Assembly (NCBI RefSeq): GCF_900141855.1 | Contig: NZ_FQYU01000003.1 | Coordinates: 370,186 to 434,185 of the forward strand | Source of the DNA: Pseudozobellia thermophila | GTDB taxonomy: Bacteria > Bacteroidota > Bacteroidia > Flavobacteriales > Flavobacteriaceae | Direction: 5' to 3' | Length of the DNA stretch: 64,000 nucleotides | In this document: in pieces, positions 43,746 through 51,838 of the stretch | How positions within the stretch are numbered: position 1 is the first letter of the stretch | Layout: each line of letters starts with the position of its first letter | The notes under the pieces: model-generated | What the model was told of the DNA's origin: nothing | Database searches by the model: none | The model's input: only the letters and a program-made list of their open reading frames with translations | Translations under genes and position numbers: made by a program

Positions 43746-45017
43746 ATGAAAACAGGAAAGAAAAATCAGCAATTAAGTGTATTGTTCGTTGCCCTGGCAT
43801 TGGCGACCGCTTGGGCGATTAGGGGGCAATTTGGCCATGAACAGGGAGCCGCATGGGCGGGTGCCATTGGCGGACTAGCCTTGGTCTTGGCCTCGGGTAG
43901 AAAGGACTGGTACAACAAAGCCGTGATGGTGGCCCTGGCTTCGGCCGTAGGTTGGGGAGCGGGAGGCATGATCAGTTACGGGCAAGTGGTAGGTTACGGT
44001 CGTTCCGTAGAGTTTTTTAATGCCTATTACGGTTTCGCGATGTTGTTCGTAATCGGTGCCTTGTTCGGATTGTTGGGAGGCGGTCTGGTAGGCCTGGTGC
44101 TCGGATCGACCGAGACGAAAAAAGTGAAATGGGGCGCGCTTCTTTCCGAGATGACGGCCGGTGGTATCTTGTCGTATTACTTTTTGATCGAGCAAATCGG
44201 ATTCAAGATGACGCCCCCAAGATCAGAAGCCTGGGCCGTGGTGCTCGGATCCGGCTTGGCCATGTTGTGGCATATGGCCAGGGAAGACCGGAATTCGGAG
44301 ATTCGCGTGGCCATTTATTCGGCCTTGGGCGGCGGTTTCGGATTTTCTTTTGGAAACTTTTTGCACATCGTGGGCGATGTTCTCGATATACCCTTCAATA
44401 CATGGAACATTATGGAATATTCCATCGGTTTTTTTGGCGGTTTGGGAATGGCCTATGGGGTATTTAGCTCCAAGTGGCCTGTCGAAAGCCTGAAACCCAA
44501 GAGATGGATGGGCAGGTCGGGCCTCTTTTTGATCCTGGTGGTCATACCCTTGATCGTTTACCGGGAGTCTTTGGCCTATGGGCATTTGATGAAACGCCTG
44601 GGTGATACGCCCAACCTCGAAGCGACCGCTTTTTATAGCACTGTTTTGGCCGCTGTGGCCATGTTGGGCGTGGCCGTTTTCCTTTTTTTCAGACTGAGGG
44701 AAAATGAATATACGGCCCGTACCGTGGCCTTGTTCCTGTTCACCTACCTTTCTTCCTATACCCTTATGAGCTATATCGTTAAGGGACTGTTGGGGGGGCG
44801 TACCATTTTGAACCATCATCTATATGTTGTCAATATCCTGGTTCTTTATCTACTGTACAAAAAAATTAAGTTTACCACCTTTCAAAAAGTGGTGGAGGGG
44901 CTTGAAACCAAAAAGTGGTGGGTTCTGCTTGTTGTAGTGCTGTTGTTCATGGCTTTTTACACTTTTATTGCGATCAACAGCCACGGCGAAATGTCCGGGG
45001 CCCACAATCGGTTTTAA
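43746..45017 (+). CDS. Conserved multi-pass membrane protein of unknown function
   Basis: This 423-residue protein has about ten hydrophobic segments. The first helix is followed by the unusual WAIRGQFGHEQGAAWAGAIGG motif, glycine-rich helices (GALFGLLGGGLVGLVLG, GGGFGFSFGNFLH) and a late KGLLGGRTILNHHLY segment. I recall similar proteins with the RGQFGHE motif without a known function. Buried charged and His residues (R, H, E) suggest transport or a membrane-embedded enzyme. It lies between the two aldolase genes, on the same strand as both and convergent with the AraC gene, so it probably belongs to the same pathway. Confidence 0.75.
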   Translation: MKTGKKNQQLSVLFVALALATAWAIRGQFGHEQGAAWAGAIGGLALVLASGRKDWYNKAVMVALASAVGWGAGGMISYGQVVGYGRSVEFFNAYYGFAMLFVIGALFGLLGGGLVGLVLGSTETKKVKWGALLSEMTAGGILSYYFLIEQIGFKMTPPRSEAWAVVLGSGLAMLWHMAREDRNSEIRVAIYSALGGGFGFSFGNFLHIVGDVLDIPFNTWNIMEYSIGFFGGLGMAYGVFSSKWPVESLKPKRWMGRSGLFLILVVIPLIVYRESLAYGHLMKRLGDTPNLEATAFYSTVLAAVAMLGVAVFLFFRLRENEYTARTVALFLFTYLSSYTLMSYIVKGLLGGRTILNHHLYVVNILVLYLLYKKIKFTTFQKVVEGLETKKWWVLLVVVLLFMAFYTFIAINSHGEMSGAHNRF

Positions 45018-45074
45018 AGAAGGAACCGGTTGCCCCTACGGACTAGGCACAAGGATAGGAGGGGAATTGAATGG

Positions 45075-45923
45075 CTATCTAAAATTTTTACGATAGTCCG
45101 ATGGGGTCTTGCCCATGCTCGATTTAAAATAATGGTTAAAATTGGCCAGGTTGTTATAACCGCTTTCAAAACATATTTGGGTAATCTGTTTGTCGGTTTC
45201 GGCCAGTAGTTTTGCTGCGATACCTACCCTTACATTTTTAACGTATTCCATAAAAGTAAGTCCCGTCTTCTTTTTAAAGAAGCGGCAAAACGAGCTTGGT
45301 GCCATATTTAAAACGGCCGAGGCGTCTTCCAATTTAATACCTTCCTGAATATTCTGAAAGACGTACTCGTATACCTTGTTGATCTTTTCGATATTCTTCG
45401 AGAATACCGAAGAGTGGTTCATCGGCTTGGCCAGAACCTCACGTTCCTCGATTTTCAGTAAATAGCTAAAAACCTTTAGAAGTCCGATAAAATAATCGAG
45501 TCCTGAACTTTCCGATAGTTCTTTCAGGGCCTTGTAAATTTCCTCATCGTTTTCCGTTTTGAACCGAATGCCCCTACTGGCGATTTTTAGAAGATCCACC
45601 ACCTTTTCCATTTCCGGAATTTTAAAAAAGTTGGAATCGGCCACATTTTCCGAAAAATGGGTGACGATACAAGTGGCAGGTTTCTCGCTTTCGATGTCCA
45701 ACAATTCCCAGCAATGGGGCAGCTCGGGGCCCAGCAAGACCAAGTCTCCCTTTTCGAAACCCGAAATGTTGTCACCGACGATTCTTCTTCCTTCTCCCGA
45801 GGTAATGTAATTAAGCTCAAAGTTTTTGTGGGAGTGTATCCGGGCATTGGAAGATAAGGGGAGTTCCCTGGATATAAAGGAATGATTGTTCGGAACGTAA
45901 ATTTTTTCGAAAACAAATTCCAT
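45075..45923 (-). CDS. AraC-family transcriptional regulator
   Basis: The 282-residue protein has an N-terminal cupin-like sensing domain (HSHKNFELNYITSGEGRRIVGD and GDLVLLGPELPHCWE) and a C-terminal double helix-turn-helix at about 185-282. The latter contains KKKTGLTFMEYVKNVRVGIAAK and ICFESGYNNLANFNHYFKSS. This resembles RhaS/MelR-type sugar-responsive activators. It is the only classical DNA-binding regulator among the carbohydrate genes, and it is divergent from the aldolase-2/symporter/oxidoreductase operon, which it probably controls. A tandem 9-bp repeat lies in the shared intergenic region. Confidence 0.95.
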   Translation of the reverse strand: MEFVFEKIYVPNNHSFISRELPLSSNARIHSHKNFELNYITSGEGRRIVGDNISGFEKGDLVLLGPELPHCWELLDIESEKPATCIVTHFSENVADSNFFKIPEMEKVVDLLKIASRGIRFKTENDEEIYKALKELSESSGLDYFIGLLKVFSYLLKIEEREVLAKPMNHSSVFSKNIEKINKVYEYVFQNIQEGIKLEDASAVLNMAPSSFCRFFKKKTGLTFMEYVKNVRVGIAAKLLAETDKQITQICFESGYNNLANFNHYFKSSMGKTPSDYRKNFR

Positions 45924-45987
45924 ATATAAACATATTTAACTCTTCCTTTCAATATTACACAATTATTTTAATATAAAGGGTTAATAT

Positions 45988-46005
45988 TTTATGTAATTTA
46001 TGTAA
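45988..46005. promoter_or_regulatory. Tandem 9-bp repeat, candidate AraC-type operator
   Basis: TTTATGTAA occurs twice head to tail without a spacer, in the 140-bp gap between the divergent AraC and aldolase-2 genes. Direct repeats are the usual form of AraC-family sites. The very AT-rich setting makes chance matches easier. Confidence 0.45.
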
Positions 46006-46063
46006 AATAATTGTGGTAAGGCAATTCTCTATCGGTTTCCTTTGTAGGATTGAAACTTAATGT

Positions 46064-46975
46064 ATGAAATTAAACTTAAGGGGTATTATTCCACCAATGG
46101 TCACCCCCTTGACTGAAAATGGCGAAATCGACGACAAGGGATTGAAGCGTCTGATCGAGCATTTGATAGATGGTGGTGTTCATGGGATTTTTCTATTGGG
46201 GACGAACGGTGAGGGACCCAGCCTTTCCTATGAGCTTAGAAGGGAACTGGTTTATAAGGCCTGTGAAATAATCGATAAACGGGTACCGGTGTTGGTCAGT
46301 ATTACCGATACCGTCTTTGACGAGTCGGTAAAGATGTGCAGGCATTCAAAGCAAGCGGGTGCCGACGCCGTGGTGATAGCGCCCCCGTACTATTTTCCCA
46401 TCTCAGAGGACGAAATGAAGGACTACCTTCAACATATGGTCGGCGAACTATCATTGCCCTTTGTGCTCTATAATATGCCCAGTTGCACGAAATTGCATTT
46501 GTCGATAGATTTTGTAAAGTTCGCCAAAGACTTGGGCGCCCTGGGAATTAAGGACAGCTCGGGGGATTTGGGCTATCTTCACGACCTGATTTTTACCTTT
46601 AAGGATTCGTCCGACTTTTCGGTAATCGCCGGTACGGAATCCTTTTTGTCAAGTACTATTTTACATGGAGGTCAGGGAGCAATAGCGGGAGGTGCCAATT
46701 TTTTTCCCAAATTATTTGTCGATCTTTACAATGCTTCCCTAAACGGCGATCTTTTGGAAATAGAACAACTGAACGAAAAGGTGGATCATATTTACGAGAC
46801 CATATACAATGTCGGGCGGCACAGTTCGCGAATTACCAAAGGAACCAAATGCGCCCTGTCCGTTTTGAACATTTGTGACGATTACATGGCTTTGCCCCTG
46901 CGAAGGTTCGATATGCGGGAAAGGAATAAAATTGAGGAATACATCCGTCAGTTTCAAAGCTCTTTAACTTGTTAA
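46064..46975 (+). CDS. DapA/NanA-family class I aldolase 2
   Basis: This 303-residue homologue of aldolase 1 keeps the same residue numbers for the GTNGE loop (46-50), Y136 in VLYNMPSC and lysine K163 in GIKDSSGD. Co-transcription with a sodium symporter 10 bp downstream and a Gfo/Idh oxidoreductase suggests uptake, oxidation and aldol cleavage of one sugar or sugar acid. It is divergent from the AraC regulator. Having two close paralogues in one locus is unusual and may reflect two stereoisomeric substrates or differential induction. Confidence 0.9.
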   Translation: MKLNLRGIIPPMVTPLTENGEIDDKGLKRLIEHLIDGGVHGIFLLGTNGEGPSLSYELRRELVYKACEIIDKRVPVLVSITDTVFDESVKMCRHSKQAGADAVVIAPPYYFPISEDEMKDYLQHMVGELSLPFVLYNMPSCTKLHLSIDFVKFAKDLGALGIKDSSGDLGYLHDLIFTFKDSSDFSVIAGTESFLSSTILHGGQGAIAGGANFFPKLFVDLYNASLNGDLLEIEQLNEKVDHIYETIYNVGRHSSRITKGTKCALSVLNICDDYMALPLRRFDMRERNKIEEYIRQFQSSLTC

Positions 46976-46985
46976 TTATGGACAA

Positions 46986-48464
46986 ATGAATTATCAGCTA
47001 GGTACGGTAGACACGGTTATACTCATTATTTATGGCCTGGTAATGGTCGGTATGGGCATATACTTTTTGCGCAAGACAAAAACGTCGCAGGAGTTTATGG
47101 TGGCCGGTATGGGCATTCCGTCATGGGCGGCGGGCATTGCGGTAATGAGTGCCTATACGAGCAGTATATCGTACATAGCCGTTCCGGGCAAGGCCTTTGA
47201 CGACAATTGGCACCCCTTGATTTTCGCCCTCACGGCCCTTCCCGTGGCCTGGTTCGTAACCAAATATGTAATTCCCCATTACCGCAAGCATAAGATCATA
47301 TCGGTCTACAAATATCTTGAAGAAAAAATAGGCGATTGGGGAAGGGTGTACGCCTCCTTCTCCTTTGTGCTTTTTATGGTGGGGAGAACGGCCGTGATTT
47401 TATACCTGTCCTCCCTTCTTTTGACGTCGTTCATAGATGTGGATATAAAGACATTGATCCTTATTATCGGGGTGTTGACCATAGTCTATACCCTTATGGG
47501 CGGTATGGAAGCGGTAATCTGGACGGATGTGCTGCAGTCCGTCATCATGATCGGAGGGTTGATTTTCAGTGCCTATATTCTAACTACCGAAGTTTTCTCG
47601 AAACCGGATTTCTTGATTCAAAAGGCGATCGATGCCAACAAATTCAGTTTGGGCGATACTTCTCTGTCTTTCAGTAGCCGAACCGTGTGGGTCATGATCA
47701 TTTATGGGATAACCGAAAATATCAGAAACCTGATGGCCGATCAAAACTACACGCAAAAATACAGTGCGGTGGCTACCGAGAAAAAGGCCAAAAAGTCGGT
47801 CTGGGTCGCTATGTTGATCTATCTGCCCCTAACGGCCATGTTCCTGTATATCGGTACGGCCATGTTCGCCTTTTATTCGGGCAGTGGACATGCGTTGGAC
47901 CCGTCCATTGTTAAAGGAGATGAGGTGTTCCCTTATTTTATAGCGACCGAACTTCCGGTAGGCCTAAAAGGCCTGATTATCGCGGCTATCCTGGCGGCCT
48001 CTATGAGTACCGTCGATTCTGCCCTGAATTCATCGGCAACGGTACTTTATTTGGACTATTACAAAAGGTATTTCAATCCCAATGCCTCCGAAAAGAGCAG
48101 TATTGGGTTTCTTCGTTGGGTAACCATCGTTTGGGGGGTTCTGGGTATACTCTTCAGCCTCCTGTTGATCAATGCCGAAAGTGCCCTCGATATCTGGTGG
48201 CAGATTTCGGGTATTTTCGGTGGCGGTATCCTGGGCTTGTTCCTATTGGCCATCTTTAATGTCGAAATTAAGCGCTGGCAAGGTATTGTCTCCGTTATTT
48301 TCAGCGTATTGATCATAGTTTGGGGCACCTTCTTTAGGGATCTGCCCGAAAGTTATAAGTGGTTGGCCTGCACCATGGACCCTATCATTGTGGGGGCGGT
48401 GTCTACCGCAGGACTGATTTTGTTGGCCCTGTTGTTCGTTGCCTTCAACAAGAAAAAAGAATAA
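46986..48464 (+). CDS. Sodium:solute symporter (SSS family) 2
   Basis: The 492-residue protein has about 13 transmembrane segments and SSS signatures: YFLRKTKTSQEFMVAG after TM1, GMGIPSWAAGIAVMSAYTSS, and AAILAASMSTVDSALNSSAT with sodium-site residues. It is more like the sialate/sugar-acid branch than the glucose branch in its first third, though this is a weak judgement. It follows aldolase 2 by 10 bp and precedes the oxidoreductase by 11 bp. It most probably imports the substrate of that operon. Confidence 0.93.
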   Translation: MNYQLGTVDTVILIIYGLVMVGMGIYFLRKTKTSQEFMVAGMGIPSWAAGIAVMSAYTSSISYIAVPGKAFDDNWHPLIFALTALPVAWFVTKYVIPHYRKHKIISVYKYLEEKIGDWGRVYASFSFVLFMVGRTAVILYLSSLLLTSFIDVDIKTLILIIGVLTIVYTLMGGMEAVIWTDVLQSVIMIGGLIFSAYILTTEVFSKPDFLIQKAIDANKFSLGDTSLSFSSRTVWVMIIYGITENIRNLMADQNYTQKYSAVATEKKAKKSVWVAMLIYLPLTAMFLYIGTAMFAFYSGSGHALDPSIVKGDEVFPYFIATELPVGLKGLIIAAILAASMSTVDSALNSSATVLYLDYYKRYFNPNASEKSSIGFLRWVTIVWGVLGILFSLLLINAESALDIWWQISGIFGGGILGLFLLAIFNVEIKRWQGIVSVIFSVLIIVWGTFFRDLPESYKWLACTMDPIIVGAVSTAGLILLALLFVAFNKKKE

Positions 48465-48475
48465 TACTCCGGCTT

Positions 48476-49468
48476 ATGGGCAAAAAAATACGTTGGGGCA
48501 TATTGGGTACGGCTACGATTGCCATGCAAGAGGTCATACCCGCCTTGGTCAAAAGCCGATTTGGCCAAGTTCTGGCGATTGCATCAAGGGATGGGGAAAA
48601 GGCCCAACGGGCGGCCGCCCAATTTGGAATCAAAAAACATTACGGGTCTTATCAGACCTTACTGGACGACAGGGAGGTTGATGCCGTTTACATTCCCCTG
48701 CCCAATCACTTGCACGTAAAATGGGCCGTATCGGCCCTTCGGGCAGGGAAACACGTGCTCGTGGAAAAGCCCATTGCCCTAAATGCCCAAGAGGCGCGAT
48801 CATTAAAGGAAGAGGCTGACAAACATCCCCACCTTAAGGTAATGGAGGCTTTTATGTACAGGTTTCATCCAAGGTGGCAAAAGGTAAGGCAACTCATAGA
48901 AGAAGGGGCAATAGGGGACCTGAAAATGGTGCAATCCTCTTTTTCATTTTTTGATGATGACCACAGGAGCATTGTATATAACAGAAAATTTGGAGGGGGC
49001 AGTTTAATGGATGTGGGATGCTATCCGGTATCCGTGGCCCGATTCTTATTCGGTGCCGAACCTGTAAAGATCGAAGCCGACCTCGATAATCATCCGGAAC
49101 ATAAAGTGGATATCACTGCGGCCGGTATTATGGAATTCGAAAAGGGAAGGAGTATCTTTTTTTCATCCATACAACTATTTGAGAACCAAGAGGCCAAATG
49201 CTTTGGTACCCAAGGGATCATCGAACTTGAACTCCCCTTTAACCCCCATGAAGATGCTTCGAGTAAGATCGTTGTAATCAAGGAAAACGGCAGGGAGGAA
49301 ATTTTAATAGAGCCGTGTAACCAATACCTGTGCCAAGTAGATGCCTTTTCAAGGGCAATTCTTCAACAAACACCGCTACCGGTCGATTTGTCCGATTCCA
49401 TCTTAAACATGCAGGCGCTCGATGCCATAAAGGAAAGCGATCGTTTGGGCAAAGCGGTAAGGCTCTAG
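48476..49468 (+). CDS. Gfo/Idh/MocA-family NAD(P)-dependent sugar oxidoreductase
   Basis: From the ATG just after the symporter stop, this is a 330-residue enzyme; the longer upstream frame overlaps the symporter and is not protein-like. It has the Rossmann loop WGILGTATIA, the EKP motif HVLVEKPIALN and the substrate-side segment GGGSLMDVGCYPVSVARFLFG. Family members oxidise or reduce hydroxyls of sugars, inositols or sugar acids. It is the third gene of the AraC-linked operon, so it probably acts before or after the aldolase step. Confidence 0.92.
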   Translation: MGKKIRWGILGTATIAMQEVIPALVKSRFGQVLAIASRDGEKAQRAAAQFGIKKHYGSYQTLLDDREVDAVYIPLPNHLHVKWAVSALRAGKHVLVEKPIALNAQEARSLKEEADKHPHLKVMEAFMYRFHPRWQKVRQLIEEGAIGDLKMVQSSFSFFDDDHRSIVYNRKFGGGSLMDVGCYPVSVARFLFGAEPVKIEADLDNHPEHKVDITAAGIMEFEKGRSIFFSSIQLFENQEAKCFGTQGIIELELPFNPHEDASSKIVVIKENGREEILIEPCNQYLCQVDAFSRAILQQTPLPVDLSDSILNMQALDAIKESDRLGKAVRL

Positions 49469-49523
49469 ATGTCGGGAACCACCGATAAAGGGGATCGATC
49501 TTAAAGCTTTAAACTTGTACGCC

Positions 49524-51776
49524 ATGAAAAGAATACTATTCTATATAAGCCTGGCCTTGATTTTTTCATGTAAAAAGGAAGGAGGGGAAGACAGGAACCT
49601 TTTAGCGACCAAGGGCGAACCTTATGTCGACCGACCCTTTGCCCAAGAATACCATGAAGGTTTCGTAGTCGATCGGTTCGATGACCAAGCCAATGAAGTA
49701 AGGGCCATACAGCCCGATCTGGACGGAAATATATGGATCGCCACCAAAAAGGGCATTTTAAGAAAGGAAGCGGGTTCACGGGAATGGCGCCCTATGCTTC
49801 CGGCATCCGGCCAAGGACCGGCCTATGATGTCACAATCGATGGCCATACCCTATGGGCCGCTACCTGGAACGGGGTGTATGCACTTGGTTCTGAAAAACT
49901 GCAAATAGTTGAAGGCCCCGAACCGCCCATTGCCAAAATCGTTGTAGCCAAAGAGGGGGTATATGCACTGGGCCCAAAAGGCATTTGGCTCTACAGTGGG
50001 GGGGAATGGATCCGAAAGGAGTACAAAACGGCCAGAAGTGTCCGTGCCGCCTTGTCCGATGGGGAGGGCGGACTTTGGGTGGGTACCGATGTGGGCCTTT
50101 ACCATTGTACTGATGAAAAGTCAAGGGTCTATCAAAAAAACGGGGAGTTGATAAGTGCCTATGTGAGGGGAATGGATTTTGACCCGAATGGCCACTTGTG
50201 GGTAGGCGGCCTGGGTGGGGTAACCATAAGGGACCAGGTTCGTAGGATCGGGGAAAAACGACCTGAAGATGGAATAACCAATGCCCATGTGAACGTGGTC
50301 AAAACCTCGCCCGATGGTAAGGTTTGGGTGGGTACGGATTACGGAATTACAAGATTTGATCCCTTGGCAACGGAATATTCGGTGCGCCTGAGCAAACGTT
50401 GGCTGCTCTCTGATGAGGTAAGGGACATCGCCTTTGATAGGCAAGGAAACGCCTGGGTGGCAACGACGAAAGGGGTGAGTGCTATAAAAAGAATGGAGAT
50501 GACCCTTTCTGAAAAAGCAGCCTATTTTTATCGGCAATTGATCGGACGCCATGTACGGAGTCCGTGGATCGTGGCGCGATCAAAATTGACCGTTCCCGGC
50601 GATACCACTTCCATAGCGCCTGATGACGATGACAATGATGGCGAGTTTACGGCCAATTATTTGGCGATGGAATCGTTCAGGTATGCCGTAACCAAAAATC
50701 CGGAAGCAAAGGAACGGGCGAAAAAGGCCTTTGATTTTTTATATTATTTGCGGGAGGTTACGGAAAGTGATGGCTTCTTTGCAAGAACGGTCGTACCCGC
50801 TTCGTGGCAGCGAACACATGATATGAACCGTAGCTATAGCCCGCAAGAGGTGGCTGAGGAACTGATCAAAAATCCCAGGCAGAAACCGGTCGAGGTTCGT
50901 TGGCATCCTTCAAAGGATGGACAGTGGAAATGGAAAGGCGATACGAGCAGCGATGAACTTTGTGGCCATTTGTTCGGTTATTACTGGTACTACAACCTCG
51001 TGGCCGACGAAAAGGAAAAACTAAGGGTTGCCGACCATTTTGGCAAGATTATGGATCATTTGATCCGAAACGATTTTAATCTTGTCGATGTTGATGGAAC
51101 ACCGACCAAATGGGGCATTTGGTCTCCCAAAATACTCAACCACGACCCCGAATGGGCACCGGAACGGGCGCTTAACTCGTTAGAGTTACTGGCATTTTTA
51201 AAGTTCGCCTACCACACTACCAAGATTGAAAAGTACCAAGAAGAGTACCTAAGGCTGATCAGGGAGGAAGGTTATCTTGAAAATGCGAAAACGATGCACG
51301 ATACCGATCCGGCGTGGGAAACCTATTTCGATATTTATTTGGCGCTCTACCTCTATCCCGTTTTGATCAATCACGAGGATGATCCCCAATTAAAGGAAGC
51401 CTACCAAAACCATATGGAAAAATGGTTCAAGAAGCACAAGGGCGCCAAGAGTCCGTTTATCAATTTTACGTACAACCTACTTTCGGGAGGGACGGACGAA
51501 CTGGACAGCTCCATCGCTTTTCTAAAGGATACGCCCTTGGACCTGGTCGATTGGTATATCGATAACGGGAAACGGGAAGACCTGACGGTGGTGCGCCGAC
51601 CCATTCTTGAAGAGTTGCAGGTTCAGTTACGGCCACCTAGCGAGTACCGTACAATTCGTTGGGACCAGAATCCGTATCTGGCAGCCAGTGGAAACCCCGC
51701 AGAGGAAAAAGAGCCGGTATTTTGGCTCTTGCCCTATTGGATGGGCCGTTATCTAAACCTTATAGTGGAACAATAA
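49524..51776 (+). CDS. Propeller-toroid lipoprotein B (putative novel glycan enzyme)
   Basis: Starting at the ATG for MKRILFYISLALIFSC, this is a 750-residue lipoprotein. The N-terminal half is a beta-propeller with repeats such as IWIATKKGILRK, LWVGTDVGLYHC and VWVGTDYGITRF. The C-terminal half is the helical toroid with DDNDGEFTANYLAME, WKGDTSSDELCGHLFGY, VDVDGTPTKWGIWSPK, RALNSLELLAFLKFAYH and FWLLPYWMGRYL. It is the most divergent of the three fusions (WSP instead of WNP, WETYFDIYLAL instead of WNHSDDEM). No transmembrane helix or histidine kinase follows the propeller. It follows the Gfo/Idh gene by 55 bp. Confidence 0.78.
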   Translation: MKRILFYISLALIFSCKKEGGEDRNLLATKGEPYVDRPFAQEYHEGFVVDRFDDQANEVRAIQPDLDGNIWIATKKGILRKEAGSREWRPMLPASGQGPAYDVTIDGHTLWAATWNGVYALGSEKLQIVEGPEPPIAKIVVAKEGVYALGPKGIWLYSGGEWIRKEYKTARSVRAALSDGEGGLWVGTDVGLYHCTDEKSRVYQKNGELISAYVRGMDFDPNGHLWVGGLGGVTIRDQVRRIGEKRPEDGITNAHVNVVKTSPDGKVWVGTDYGITRFDPLATEYSVRLSKRWLLSDEVRDIAFDRQGNAWVATTKGVSAIKRMEMTLSEKAAYFYRQLIGRHVRSPWIVARSKLTVPGDTTSIAPDDDDNDGEFTANYLAMESFRYAVTKNPEAKERAKKAFDFLYYLREVTESDGFFARTVVPASWQRTHDMNRSYSPQEVAEELIKNPRQKPVEVRWHPSKDGQWKWKGDTSSDELCGHLFGYYWYYNLVADEKEKLRVADHFGKIMDHLIRNDFNLVDVDGTPTKWGIWSPKILNHDPEWAPERALNSLELLAFLKFAYHTTKIEKYQEEYLRLIREEGYLENAKTMHDTDPAWETYFDIYLALYLYPVLINHEDDPQLKEAYQNHMEKWFKKHKGAKSPFINFTYNLLSGGTDELDSSIAFLKDTPLDLVDWYIDNGKREDLTVVRRPILEELQVQLRPPSEYRTIRWDQNPYLAASGNPAEEKEPVFWLLPYWMGRYLNLIVEQ

Positions 51777-51780
51777 TCCG

Positions 51781-51799
51781 TTTTTGGCAAAGCCGAAAA
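51781..51799. terminator. Short hairpin between convergent genes
   Basis: TTTTTGGC pairs with GCCGAAAA around an AAA loop, with one T-G pair. It could end transcription of either convergent gene, but the stem is short and no long T-run follows. Confidence 0.35.
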
Positions 51800-51838
51800 A
51801 TGCCAAGACAGACCAAGTCTACGAGGGAAGGAACGGGC

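Noticed and set aside
42723..46975. Assignment of the aldolases as sialate lyases (NanA), and of the locus as sialic acid catabolism
   Set aside because: The pyruvate loop is GTNGE rather than GSTGE, no NanE, NanK or NagB-like set is present, and the BNR protein lacks visible GH33 catalytic features.
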